Assembly (NCBI RefSeq): GCF_036669915.1
Contig: NC_089313.1
Coordinates: 14,525,940 to 14,589,939, forward strand
Direction: 5' to 3'
DNA length: 64,000 nucleotides
Source of the DNA: Pocillopora verrucosa
Lineage: Eukaryota > Cnidaria > Anthozoa > Scleractinia > Pocilloporidae
A program made the translations under genes and the position numbers. How positions within the stretch are numbered: position 1 is the stretch's first letter; each line of letters starts with the position of its first letter. Shown piece after piece: positions 23,354-49,530 of this stretch. The notes beneath the pieces were generated by a model. The model did no database searches. It was not told where the DNA came from and was given only the letters and a program-made list of their open reading frames with translations.

Positions 23354-23668
23354 AGTGGAATAATTTTTACGTATTTGAATAGATGATGCCAGCTACAGTA
23401 AAACTCCTCGGATATCTTCGGGTAAACTTGTCTTCATGCGTGCGCATGGTATAATGGCTCATAACCCATGACTTCTAAGCCAATGGAAACTCTTGAATTG
23501 CATTATCCAATGATTCAATGAATGAATCGAGATGTATTGTATACTATTTTGAAGGCTGCATGCATTTGACAGGAGAGGTGAAAATGACGTTGGAGTTCAA
23601 TATTACACAAGGGAGTGTGTCCACACTACGGCAATCGATAAAATAAACTGATAACAAACTCTGGATTC

Positions 23669-24264
23669 TTAACCCTTTACACCCTCACAAAGCCACCATG
23701 ATGTTTAGATGTCTGCACGGGCTAGCTCCAGAGTATCGTGTTCAAAGTTTACGTGGCGTGACTCTGCTTATGACCTCAGGGACTCTGAAAATAAGCTCAA
23801 TGTTCCATTACCGCGCACTAATTAATACCGAAAAAGCTTTAGCTACAATGGCGCCACATTATGGAACAGTCTACCATGCGATGTAAGGAACACAGAGTCT
23901 CTGGGGGTATTTAAACGTAAGATCAATGACATTCCTTAAGTCTAACGCACGGCACTCACGGAAAACAGCTTTTAGTGTTATAGTTTGAGTTTTAAATATT
24001 CTAGCATTTGTGATATGTATTTTTTAGGCTGATGAATTGACCGTGGTTAAATAAAAATAAAATGAAATGAACATCAGTAGGGATATTCTCCCTACTTTTA
24101 TCTGTACATTTCCTATGGTATTGATAAGGAGAATTTGTTTTACAATCAAGAGCTTCCTTAGTTGGTGGTCATTTCCTTTATTCTCGTGGCCTTAATGTTT
24201 GATTCAAGGGTGATATTGTACGGAGAAATTAGAAGCTAGTCACTCTTAGGGGTTAAAGGGCTAA
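23669..24264 (+). repeat. MITE-like element, family 1, split by a LINE fragment
   Basis: The left end TTAACCCTTTACACCCT (from 23669) and the remainder (from about 24071, catcagtagggatattctcc to GGGGTTAAAGGGCTAA at 24264) are collinear with intact copies such as 12088-12297. About 380 bases of LINE sequence sit in between, which shows the order of insertion. Confidence 0.6.
23690..24070 (+). pseudogene. Non-LTR retrotransposon fragment, reverse transcriptase C-terminal end
   Basis: The frame at 23698 begins MMFRCLHGLAPEY and then shifts; in a second frame (about 23749-23940) come YDLRDSENKLNVPLPRTN, a stop, and a segment with FSYNGATLWNSLPCDVRN and GVFKRKIND. This order (LAPEY, Y-LR, LPRTN, G-LWNSLP, FK-K) is the usual C-terminus of jockey/CR1-like LINE polymerases. 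One frameshift and one internal stop make it dead. The 3' end is A-rich (aataaaaataaaatgaaatg) as in LINE tails. Confidence 0.7.
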
Positions 24265-25004
24265 TACTATTGGGAGGGGGAACTGTCAAAATAAATTTTA
24301 CATTATCAGACGGCTTGGTCATTGACCATCAATTAAATAAATGACTGTGCGGTATGACCGCCGTTGTTTTTCTGTCTCCTCTCTTTCGTCGATCTTCAGG
24401 GAGTTTCGGAAAATCCTGTAATGTTATGATCGCGTAAATCTATCGGTTTTACGAATACTTGGATTACATCCCGAAACGGTACAAAGGAAGCTTAAAAGAG
24501 CTTTTCATCATGTCACGAAAATTTTATCCCGTGAGAGCAATGTCATCGATGTGATAAAATAGAAAAAAAAAAGCAATAATCGTGCATATTTTATACCAAT
24601 CTCAGGTATAAAGGTACTATGATAGACTCAAGGATATTAGAGACACAATTGTTCTCCATGCATTCAGACACACTTGGAAGCGATTACTGGAAGAATGTCT
24701 CTCTAATAAGGTACACAAGGAAAGGAACTTCGCTGCCTTCCCGAGCAATGAATGCGGTTATGTCAAAGCATGTGCCTTCTCCTTGCTTTGTTTTGTACAA
24801 ATAAGACGAGTTTCTAACCAAGAAATAATTAGAGTACCTCTGCCCGAGTAAGATTACAGAAAAGCGTTTTGGTTCTAAAAGTCAATTCTTACTGATAAAT
24901 CAAGTTTCAGTCATAGGAAAGGAAGTGACGCAATGGAGTTGCCATGAAGGGAAAATTGTCTGAAAGGGACGAAAGAATCGAAAGTGTTCTCAACCCTCTA
25001 CACC

Positions 25005-25123
25005 CTGATCCAATCGCTCTGACGAAGGGCTAACGCTCGAAACGCCAGCTTTTTTACCCTTTACGGTGGCTAATTTACGTTTTCAACTCAGTTGTTAACA
25101 CCAAATTACCTGCTATACTCTCT

Positions 25124-25154
<31 letters not shown>

Positions 25155-25157
25155 TTT
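25005..25157 (+). mobile_element. Penelope-like element tail with hammerhead-like motif
   Basis: The segment repeats the 3' tail of the element at 13.4 kb almost in full: CTGACGA (25019-25025), stem-loop GGGC-taac-GCTC, GAAAC, then gccagcttttttaccc and the downstream cagcaccacagtttctttag. The cleavage triplet is GCC where the other copy has GTC, so it is probably inactive. No endonuclease sequence is present in front, so this is a solo tail. Confidence 0.6.
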
Positions 25158-25367
25158 ACCCCCTTACACCCTGAAATTAGTATACATTTCCTCTTTACTG
25201 TTATCTATATACATTTCCTAAGATGGTGAAAAAGAGAATTTTTTTTCACAATCTGGAGCAATCTCGCTGATCATATCCTTTCTTCTCATGAATTTTATAT
25301 TTGATTCAAGGGTGAAACTGTCAGGAGAAATTGGCTTTGAAGCCAGCCACTCTCAAGAGGGTTAAAG
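25158..25367 (+). repeat. MITE-like element, family 1
   Basis: It starts ccccttacaccctgaaatta and ends caagagggttaaag. The internal blocks tatacatttcctaag, gagaatttttttt and tcaggagaaattgg match the other family-1 copies. It directly abuts the Penelope tail on its left, which may mean one inserted at the edge of the other. Confidence 0.55.
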
Positions 25368-26492
25368 AACCGTGACTTCTAGAACTACGGGAGAGCTTGT
25401 CTTAAACTTCAACCTCATCAAAATATATTAGCGCTTTATTTTGGTATTTCCTATTCCAATTTTCTCGGAAGATAAAAATAATTTTAGTATACATATATAT
25501 AACGTATACAGAAATTCATTGTCTGATAAATATACTCATTATCATTTAAAGAAGATATGATAGGAATCACCCGGAAGAAGCCGGCATTGATGCTATAAAA
25601 ACGATGCCACTGTCTGAAAAATATCACGAAGGGCCGGTAAAAGTTTGGCTTTTCTAGAGTTCCAAGAATAAAACTGTGATGAGTGACCTTTCCCATCGCA
25701 AGAGCGATGCGTGCGACATGTTCTCCCTTGCTTTCCCTCTCTAGCTTAATACACACCTCGTTACAGCTGGAATCTAGCTATCAACACGTCTGCCTACCTT
25801 TCTAATTCTGAAGAGCTAACATCCGATCCCTCAAGTGCAGTGCAAATCAAAGCGTGGGAATTCATTTCTTCAGACCAAACCATCTAAGTGATCACAAAGA
25901 ATCACATGGAAATTAATTGAAGACGCTAATCCAAAAATTAATAATTTCACCCTCAACTGATGACCGCACTTCTCTCATCTGGCTGGTTCTAAGAATATTG
26001 TGTTATGTGAAGAAAGTAACCTTAAATTGTAAGGAGAATCTGTTACCTGATCGATCCCTAACCAACTACTAGACTGAATTAAAGGAGAATTTCCATGTAA
26101 AACATAACGTAATAAGGCAAAATTCTTTAAATTGTTCGTAAATTTTCAAAGCTATAAATTTATGTGGTGATGTATTTGAGCCACTGGTTCGACCAGAAAA
26201 GGCTCAACCAATCATGCGCACTGGCAAAAACGACACGGATCTTGATTTTGCGCGCGAATTTTCGCGCCCATTCGAAGGCCGTGTATATATCCACCCACTC
26301 ATGCCAAAAGCATTCTACGCTCTTCTGCTGGTTCTGATTGGATCATCTCACTTTGCCGCTTTGTGTGTAGAGAGTCGAATTCGCTCTCGGCAACGGTCCA
26401 AAACGGAAAATCCTTCAACGCCTTCACAAAGACTTCATTAGTACCTGAATACGTGAGGTTATATATACTCTGAGAGCAGTTCCTCCAACACG

Positions 26493-35060
<8,568 letters not shown>

Positions 35061-35307
35061 CTTAGAATTCTCTTCCCAGACGGTGATATATCTTATTTCT
35101 CATACAAGAACAAGGATACGTTCTGAAGTTTTCCGCATACATATAGTACCGTCTGAACATAAATATCTGAGTTTTGATTGGTTCGTACCGAGACAACATT
35201 GCGTGTTAGACTTGCATGGAAGCGAGGTTAGGAGCGCAATTATTCGAAATCAAAACACGCGGATCGTAAAATTCGTTGGTATTTTACAAATTGTTCTTTT
35301 TATTCCA
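35061..35307. promoter_or_regulatory. Shared divergent promoter region, MAPKAPK5 / PRR11-like gene
   Basis: Only 247 bases separate the start codon of MAPKAPK5 (minus strand) from that of the PRR11-like gene (plus strand), and both 5' UTRs must fit here. No TATA box is obvious in a proper position. The layout is that of a bidirectional promoter; joint regulation is inferred, not seen. Confidence 0.6.
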
Positions 35308-38300
35308 ATGGCCGAGATTCTTGAGGAATTCGATCAGCCATCTCCTTTACCAGTAGTATTTTGCCAAAAAATTCCACTTGAAGAATATGATCAGCACTCA
35401 GCAAAAACTACGCGGGCTGCACTGCAAGAATTGATGAATCATCTTGATTCAAACCCGGACGAATATTATAAGATCGTGCGACGAAAGAAAGCTGACAATC
35501 TAAAGTTGCTGCAGTTCATGAAAGTAAAGGTGATGAACAAACTGCAAGATGGTTACTTGGAGAAATACTTTCCCCCTGAACAGTGTCAGGAAGACCTCGA
35601 AAATTTAAAGCATGAAATGGCTTCCGCTTATGACTATGCTCAAGGTTCGTCAATCATTGCTCATGAAAGTCAATAAGTATTAAATTTTATGGCATCAAAA
35701 GCGTCACTATGAAAACCAAAGGGTTCATTAATTGATCTAATTTTATTTACTTTACGTGTATAGTAAGTAAAGGGTCTTTGATTAAATGACTGGTTAAATG
35801 AATGAATATTTGAATTAATTTTTGAATAATTGTATGATGATCGTTTGTTTGTAGAAGTAAAAGCTAAGTAGATACAGTAAATATGATGATAATAACAATG
35901 ACGATGGTGCTACAATATTTAGCTATGACTTATTACCAAGTCATGTGATGATAAAAATATAGGATCCAGTATAGTTATTTGAATAACGAATCATTAATTT
36001 ATTGATTCATCAATTTTACAATTTCATGTACAGTTTCCTGCACGATTCTCTTAGCCATGGTTCTCTCTATTTACATGTAAATCATGAGAAAAAATTTCTT
36101 TACCCTTTGTTAAGATGGCAAGAAAACAGGTGTCAGGTTCTCTAGAAGGCTGGCAGAAAAAAGAAAACTCAAAGATCCTATAGCCTCAAGCACCCCAAGA
36201 AGACCAGCACCGAGTGCACCTCCACCCCCTCCACCCCCTCCACCACCACCACCTCCCCCTATCATTAACATGGTAAGGCAAAAAGTATTTTACATTTTGC
36301 TTTTCTCAGTAATGAAAGATATAACAAAGAATCTTCTAACTCTTATGCTCTTTCAAAACCATAAAACACAAAACCTGGATGTTCATGATGTTTTCCATGA
36401 CCTACAGTCAAAGTGTTGTTCCCAAAATAACTGTGGAAGCAGTCATGTAATAAATATATATATATATTTGTTGGTGCATCATAAGTTTCCATGACTTCCC
36501 ATGCCTTGAAACTGATATTGTTATTTGTAGAGTTCTGTGACTTTCCAGGTCTTCCATTTACAAACTCAGATTGTCAGATTATATTTATTGTATTTTTTTA
36601 AGGGGATGAACTCTGGGTTCTCTTCTTATTTTTTTACAACCAGTGAGACAAAAAACTGAATAATTTGTGTATTTTTATTTTAGTCTACAACTTCACAAGA
36701 GTTGATTTCTCCAGTGACTCTAAACATTCCTGTCAGGTAATTTAATAAGTAATTAAATCTGATCAGAACATCTCCTTTCTACCAGCTTAATTTTTTTTTG
36801 AAAATTTGCCTGGAGAATTTGAATTTGCATCAAGATATCACCTTTTTATCGCTAAGTTTACCCATTTTCCACATCTGTTTACAGAATTGCACAATGTTGA
36901 CAATGCAAGGAGGATTTACACATTAGTCACTTCCATAATTAATAAATAAATTTGACTTAGTTTTTGTGAAGAGAGTTACAGTGACAGTGCAAAGGACAAA
37001 GAATTTCAAGTTAAATATAACAGTCTTCTTATAATGGGTAAAGGATATGATATTTATCAATACAATGAGTAAAATGAAGATCAAAGAAAATAATAAAGTA
37101 GAATGGTGAGCTTAATACCAGACTCAAGTTTATAAATTTCTTTTTCACATGATAATCTCTCCACAGGGTAAAACAATCAGATTTCCCTGAAACACCTTCG
37201 GGAACTTTTAGTCATGAAAGAAGACTGTTGCAGGCAATAAGGAATGTCTCACCAAGGAGAAAACTGCGGGACAAAGCCTCTGAGCAGACCAAGCCTGCAT
37301 CATCAGAATTGAAAGAAAATAATGTCAAGTATGTGCACTTTGACTGAAACCTGCATCAGTAAGCATAACCATAATTTTCAAAGGAGGGTCACTGTGTCAA
37401 ACAGAGGGTATTTGCCAGTTTTCACCACTTGAATATTGAGGATTTTTTGCATAAAAAAAGGCTTACAAAGTGGGGAAAGGGTCACAGGTACCCCAGGACT
37501 TCTCCCCTGGCTATGCCCTTGTGCACTATATGCACTCCACTTCATAAAGCTTATTTTTTCATTTATGAATAAACTCAGTGTTTTTTTTTTAATGCAACAC
37601 TGTATATCATATTATTTGCATAGGTAAGGGAATTTATAAGCAGTTAAAAGTCTACAAATAACTAGTGGGTCCAATATTATGAACATGAGATTTATCTTAC
37701 ATTTGGGAGGTATACCAGTAAATCAAGTTTAGGTTTTAACTAGGCTACCTAGGAGTTATCATCACTCAGTGTGCTAATTTAAAATAATTTTAGATTTAGT
37801 AATTCAAGATAAGTATCCCATTGATCAAATCTTGACAGATTTAGGGATTATGATTTACACTTTTAACATAAATAGAATTAGAGAGATAGTGAGTGTTAAG
37901 TTAGGTAAAGAAATAGAGAAAGATTTTTTTCATCTTGTCACGAGCGTGGGAAAAAGAAAAAAAATTCTGAGTCCCTGTGAGGAATGGAACCTCAGGCCTT
38001 TTGGATTCTGTGTTTCGATGCTCTACCATGGAGCCTTAGAGAATCTATGGTGAGCAATACCCATTACAAAGTGAATATGACATGTGTTCTATATACAGCT
38101 AGGATCAGTAATGTAGATTGCATCATGTTTTATAAATAAAATAAGAAAGATGGTCGGTTTTTTTCTTTTAGCTGCATGCATAAATGCAGCCCCCACCAAA
38201 TTCCAATCCAATTGAGGGAATTAAAGAAACATAAACCATCTTTGAAAATGATAACAAACTGCATATTTGCACAAAATTTGAGGAAGATTGAAGCTGTTTG

Positions 38301-39276
38301 CGTTGGCAGTTTCATGAACTTTTTGTGTTCTTGCTGTTTTAAAATTTAATTTTTTAGTTTCTCTTTGAAAGATGTTAATTGTTCCTTGAGAAGAGACTTG
38401 TTATGGGTGTGTCTGGGGTAAATTCTCAGCTTAGTTAAGTCTTAGGTGGCTATATATTACTCATAAAACTGAATGAACTTGACTGTTCTCATGTCAGTTC
38501 CTTTTTAATTACCCTTGATGATTTCATACTGGGAAGTTATTAACCTGAATTTGTTGGCTACCTTCAGTCATTACTTGCAGTTTACCTTTCAATTTATTTC
38601 TACAGTAACAATGCAAGCATACAGTCAATGAAAACTTCAGTGATAGAGCAGAAGGATATTGCAGCTGCCAGAGATAGCTTAAAAGCTACAAGAAGGTAGG
38701 TTGGGCAAGAACTGTCAACAAAACTGCAGATATTTCACCACTGGAACAAGAACTGACAATTTCATTGTCTCTATTCTTTCCTCTTTGACCTAGATCAGAA
38801 TAATTTTTTTTACTTTTTATTACCCATCTTCACATTCTGACTTTTTTCTCTTTTTGTAATACAGAGTTAACATGATGTATTCTAAGTAACCGTGGTATAA
38901 TTATTATGCCCAAGAAAAGTCAAATAAGTCAAATAATAATTATTTGGGTTTACATATTTGCTCTAAGTTAAATTCATGTCCTAAGGCAAGACAACACCAT
39001 TTTTCTTGTAAGTATTAAGTCCCAGAAGATGGCCATCATATTATGTATTTCATGAAAACTTAACTTATCTCAATGTTCTTTTCCTCTGGCAGTTCCTCAG
39101 ATGATTCTCCCTATCAGCTATCCAGGGCAAGAAGGAGGGAAAGTAACAGTGCACAGGAGGAAAATTATTCTTTGTTCAACATGGAACTGATAAAGAAATT
39201 TCATAATGCACGTAGTCCATCAAGCAGTCCATCTGGAAATATTACAGTGGCTGACTCTGGCTTTGAGAGTCCTTAA
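35308..39276 (+). CDS. PRR11-like proline-rich protein
   Basis: Six coding exons join in frame to 327 residues: 35308-35644, 36115-36272, 36684-36736, 37167-37328, 38606-38695 and 39093-39276; every junction keeps phase and has GT-AG borders. The N-terminal exon is helical and charged (KYFPPEQCQEDLENLKHEM). Exon 2 encodes a basic segment (KKTGVRFSRRLAEKRK) and an uninterrupted proline run before IINM. Later parts have ERRLLQAIRNVSPRRKLRDK and a C-terminus with LIKKFHNARSPSSSPSG. The order (helix with FP-x-C-E-L-x-K, polyproline, LL-x-SP segment, short KF-x-A-x-RSP end) recalls vertebrate PRR11 (360 aa), a cell-cycle and chromatin/actin-linked protein. That link rests on remembered motifs and is tentative; a mitochondrial-fission-regulator-like protein is an alternative. 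The start has a fair context (ccaATGG). An upstream in-frame extension exists but has no supported ATG. Confidence 0.6.
36189..36260 (+). other. Polyproline-encoding tract in the PRR11-like gene
   Basis: CCN codons run almost without interruption, giving about 15 prolines in a row. Such a tract usually binds SH3, WW or profilin-type partners. It is also prone to length variation. Confidence 0.8.
37930..38057 (-). repeat. tRNA-derived SINE-like element
   Basis: On the minus strand an A-box-like sequence (TGGTAGAGCATC, within GGCTCCATGGTAGAGCATC at 38017-38035) is followed by a B-box-like GAGGTTCCATTCC near 37983-37995. The spacing is that of a tRNA, but the anticodon arm is not credible. A T-rich/A-rich end follows near 37950. 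It lies in intron 4 of the PRR11-like gene. Confidence 0.55.
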
Positions 39277-39687
39277 CTCTATGACATGATTGACATATAA
39301 CTTCTCCTTACAATATCCCTACATAATACAGCAAACAGGTAGTGAGAATGCTCAAACTTATCAGGTTAAAATAGGCCAATTTACAGTTGTGTAGTTAGTT
39401 GCCAAGCCTTTGATTTGGAGTGAGGCTGAAGGTGATCTTGTTGTGATAGAGACCAGTATCTAGTTAGCATGATAACAAAGAAATTTGCATTTGAAAAGCA
39501 GCAAGGTTTTTATCATAACAAGGTCAACCTTAACCTCACTCTTGTTCAAAGGCTTGGCAACCAAAAAATGGACTATCGTCATCCTCATCCTCATCCAACA
39601 CCAAATTCATGTAACAAATTTACATTGAAATGTGTAGCAGCTAGAGGGGAGAATTAATGATCAGATCTAGGTAGTTAAAGAGTTAAA
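39273..39687 (+). repeat. MITE-like element, family 2, with a nested foldback insertion
   Basis: The left part (39273 to about 39370: ttaactctatgaca, aacttctccttacaat, gagaatgctcaaac) and right part (about 39640-39687: gagaattaatgatcagatct, gttaaagagttaa) are collinear with family-2 copies at 32.1 and 32.8 kb. Between them lies an unrelated segment with a perfect 15-bp inverted repeat (39399-39413 and 39546-39560). The left end overlaps the stop codon of the PRR11-like gene. Confidence 0.55.
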
Positions 39688-41326
39688 GTACAGACCTAGA
39701 TTAGCCACTCTTAATTCCATGGAAATACCATGTGCACATTGTCCAATGAAAAAAAAAACCTGGAAGGAAATGCTGGATTCAGAAAAGGTTTTCTATGAGT
39801 AACTATATAAGTGCCAAACAATACTGTTATTATATTTCTCCTGTGCTACTCTCTTTTGTCTAAACTTTCAGTTCACAATATGTTATTCTCTCTCTTTCTA
39901 TCTTTCAAACTAGAGGGTGGGCTAGTCCAGATTTTGGGGACTTGATATTTTTTACTGAGATCTCACCAACCTTGCTGGTAATTTTTTTACCCAGTCACCC
40001 ACTTCTCTCCACTGTGACATACATTGCAATGCTCCAGGGTTTAAAGAGTTGTGAAGTAAAATGAGAGAGAACAAAATTCTGCTGATAACAAGAAATCAGC
40101 AAAAGTAGAAATTTTAACAGAGGTAAAGGTATCTGGATCCCTTGATGAAAGACCGACTATGTGGTAAATGGACTTAGTATTATATTTGAGGGTATTAATT
40201 GGGTTAAATTTTAGTGCTACTAATGATTAACTATTTTTGTTGTTAATAGTTAATGTGGGAAGAAACAATAACAATAGGGGAATGCACTCTTGAGTAAGTA
40301 ATATTTCAAAGATTATGCACAAGGGATGTAAAACACGGTAAAATTGCAATTTATTAAAAAAAAAAAAAACACGCTTAAAGATTACAAATCAAGAAGTGAA
40401 TTAGAAAGCTCATTCTAAGAAAAGTTTACTTCCCTGGATTGTTTATGTTATGGTTCGAGCTTTAATTATTTTTTAATAGCATACACCACTTCATGTCAAC
40501 AATGCAACAAAGTGATAATTTTATTACATGTTAAGTTACCTGTAGATTAAGGATCTCACCTGAATAACATTGAATTGAAATATCAGTATTTCTTAGGTCA
40601 TATTTTGAGACGAACAATTAATAAATTTACTGAAAAATAGATTTAACCACTTCTCCCATTTGTGTGTGTGAATATGGAAGACAGCAGACGCTTATTTCCT
40701 GGGAAGGTTGATCCTTCAGATGTCGCCTTTGCACGAGTCACTTAACAGGTTGGCCTTCGTTCTATCTCGTAAAAGGAAAATGAAGAAACTTTTGGTAGTT
40801 GCTAAATACTTATGAACTTTGACTGTAAAGTACAATTGCTAAGAGCATTAGTTCCGTGACGAATGATTACTTTATTAGAGTGGCATGAAGGAGTAAAAAT
40901 GCGAAATCTTCAATCAAGCTCGAGTCACTGATTAAAAGCTTAAGGTATTTAGTAATTATGTCATAAATGTTTCGTAACACTTTCTAATTATGGCCACACA
41001 AAATATTTACGCATCAGTAAATTGACGTTTCGTCGTTCACTCTTTCGTATTCACTTCTTAAGAAATTCTGCTCGCCCTACTAAGCTGTTATACATTTCTC
41101 AGAACGCTACTTTTCTCATTTCGTCCAAACCCGAGCACGCGCATCCGTCCACGCCCATATGGGCCCATAAACTTGCGTACTTTATAAATTATTCAAGCAA
41201 ATAACAAACCGCTGACAAACAGGTTTATGCTGAGCCTGCTTAGAAAAGAAAACATAAACATCCGGAATATGGCGAGGAAGTGAATTTAAATTCGACTTAT
41301 GTAATCGCGTAATCGCTGTGTTTGCA
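39277..41326. other. Intergenic region, PRR11-like gene to RNF215-like gene
   Basis: Apart from the split MITE at its start and an A-rich run near 40354-40369, I see no structured element and no gene. The last 300 bases should hold the promoter and 5' UTR of the RNF215-like gene; no TATA box is evident. Confidence 0.5.
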
Positions 41327-47136
<5,810 letters not shown>

Positions 47137-49332
47137 AGCTATGTCACTTTTTACGTAATAAATCCGTTCACCTGAGAAAATTGTTCTCATCTTAAGTCTT
47201 AATCTAATCATTGAGCGTTCTTATCTGCGAGAAGTTTGTACCCTTGCCATTGTCAATTCCTAGATATGAGTCACTTTTGTTAGAGAATTGTCCGTAATAA
47301 TTTTGCAATGATCCTCTTTTATCCAAACTGACCTCATAACTCTTAAACCTGAAATTATGGGAACAGTTTGAAACGTTTGCTTTTAATTCGACAATTTTTT
47401 GTTCAAAATCTGAGTGTTTCGTCACCGACAGAATAGGCCCCCATAGGCAACCTGGATCCTTAAAAAGGCAAATTCCACAACTCCCGAAGCTTTTGAAAAT
47501 TTCACTTTACTGTTTCCTATCTAGATTGAGTGAGTGTTTAATCCAAATACTCAACCTGTTTTGTTTAAAATCAGAATGGCTTTGTCGTTTGGATACCAAA
47601 TACCACATAACAAGAAACAACATGACGGAGACTGTGGAGAACGAAACAGTTCAGCGGCAGCTGGGGACACTTCGAACGTCTCCTATGAAGTGCTCCACTC
47701 AAAGAAACAATATTGCGTCGTCAAATGCTAACTGTGATACAAACGAGTTTTTCCGACGTGGAACCAGGATATAGATTCTCAGGTCTTGAGCATTTTGGAA
47801 GGGGTTTGCGAAAGAAATGCTTAAGGTATTGGAAATATAGAAATGTTCGGTTAGAGATTCTAGATAATTTGATTCATCATGGTGTAAAGGAATTCACTTA
47901 ATAAAGCAGTGAAGCTCTTTTGATTCACCCAAGAGTTCTCGTGGTATGTCAAAAAAAGGTCTCGAAAGATGGGACGATTCTCCCTATCCTTCGCTACCAG
48001 GCAATTCTCGGAAAATATTGTTTAAAGCAGGACCTACGCTCCTGTTAAAATAGAAAGCAGTGGTCTACGTTCCACATGAGTAGACACGGGCAGAGAGACT
48101 GGGTCGAGTACATCAAAACGAGGCTTGGTGGTAAACCGATAAGAAAGCATGGGAAGTTTTCTCTTGACTTGGATATACTGGTTGACTTGATGAAAGTGGC
48201 TTTTCCTCTTTTTCATTATATCCTAACTGGGAAAGCGTTTTAGTTCTGAGAAGGGAACTCGTAAAAACAGCAGTAGAGAAATATCTACTAGCCTTCGTGC
48301 ACTTGTCCCAGTTTACCGGCTCACGTCCAGACAAATTAGAGCGTGGGCAATGTAAAGTCATCTCCTAGGACCCCGTGGCGGTTTTTCTCTGTCGCAGACC
48401 TACTGACGGGAACAGCGCGGCTTGTATTTGTACTGTCTTTGCCAATTGTCTTATCTATTAATTACTACCACAGTTTACTTTCATTTCTTAATGTTCGCGT
48501 TGCGCGCAAAGGCGCCTCAAAGTTTGCGCCTTCCGTGCCGCTGGCTGTTATCAGCTAAAAGCTTTTATTCTGCCTTGCCTATAATCAACCCATTAAAATT
48601 GGGGAATAAAATGACAAATATCAACGACGGAAAATATGAAATTCGCCGAGATGAGTCTATGGAAGATGTTTATCTATAAAAAATAAAGACTGCGATATAA
48701 TCACTGGATAAGCACCGGTTAAATGTATGCGTTTAAAGGAGTCCAAAGGGAAAGTGCAAACTATACGTACCCAAATACATACATTCATTAACAGAGATTT
48801 TATTCATAACGCCTAGCCGGCGAACTTTAGAGAAATGATGCAAAGAACGCCTGAAAGAGGAGTTTTAGAGTGGGCCCTGTATGAAATAACTCCCGAAGAG
48901 GAAACAACTACAAACTGAAAGGATCTCCACAAATTGTGTAAGATCTGGTATTGTATTTTTCTACGGATAAGAAAAAATATCGTAAAATTAGAATACATTA
49001 TGAAATCTCTTAGGAATATGTTTGGTGTTGCGGGCCTGACGGATTGCCCGCTGTCAGGTTAGTAAATCGCGGGCAATTTTTACAAAAGTTTGCAGCAGTT
49101 ATAGAGAAACATTCTCAATCGCAACTTGTCCTTGTGGATGATCCAGTTCGTTTCGTTTTAAGTTCTTCAGTGCTTCACCATTTGTAGCAACCGTTCTGCT
49201 CTCCACTGACCCATTCGCAGAGTTTCACATTGTTCCGAACTCAACTTAAACCGCCACGTTTAAGATCATTCTGTGAATTCACTCGTAACCATGACGAATA
49301 ATAGCCCCACAAAACGACTCGTTGCAAACCGG

Positions 49333-49530
49333 TCAGTTAAGAAGTTCCATTTCACTAAGAAGAGAGCCAACGATACCAGATCTATCAAGCTTATAGAGCA
49401 GACATCTAAGTAGGATGCTGTCAAACGTATCAGAGAAGTCTAGAGGAACAAGAGGTAGGCTTAGTTTCCCTTGGTCACCGGCGAAGACTGAACTAAATAG
49501 ACTGAATAGATGTCCTTGGCTCCGAATCAC
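49333..49530 (-). pseudogene. Fragment of a LINE reverse transcriptase palm domain
   Basis: The minus-strand frame contains LDFSDTFDSILLRCLLYKLD followed by SGI and LLSE. This recalls the LDFSKAFD-x-LL-KL-x-GI block of non-LTR reverse transcriptases, with the K-A of the motif changed. Only about 65 residues are left and nothing readable continues on either side. Confidence 0.45.

Larger units (their letters stand above)
20853..26492. other. Repeat-rich intergenic region
   Basis: No host gene is recognised between the coiled-coil gene and the 3' end of MAPKAPK5. The interval holds a degenerate tandem repeat (22241-22490), a short foldback (23268-23353), a family-1 MITE split by a LINE fragment (23669-24264), a Penelope tail with hammerhead-like motif (25005-25157) and another family-1 MITE (25158-25367). 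The remaining open frames are short and without motifs. Confidence 0.55.

Noticed and set aside
36230-36260. CRISPR-like or satellite array
   Set aside because: The CCA/CCC repeats are in-frame proline codons of a spliced exon.
38017-38035. Functional tRNA gene on the minus strand
   Set aside because: A and B boxes are present but the acceptor and anticodon stems do not pair well; a SINE fits better.
47493-48679. Several overlapping small open frames as a gene
   Set aside because: They overlap in two frames and on both strands, have no domain, and no consistent splice pattern emerged.
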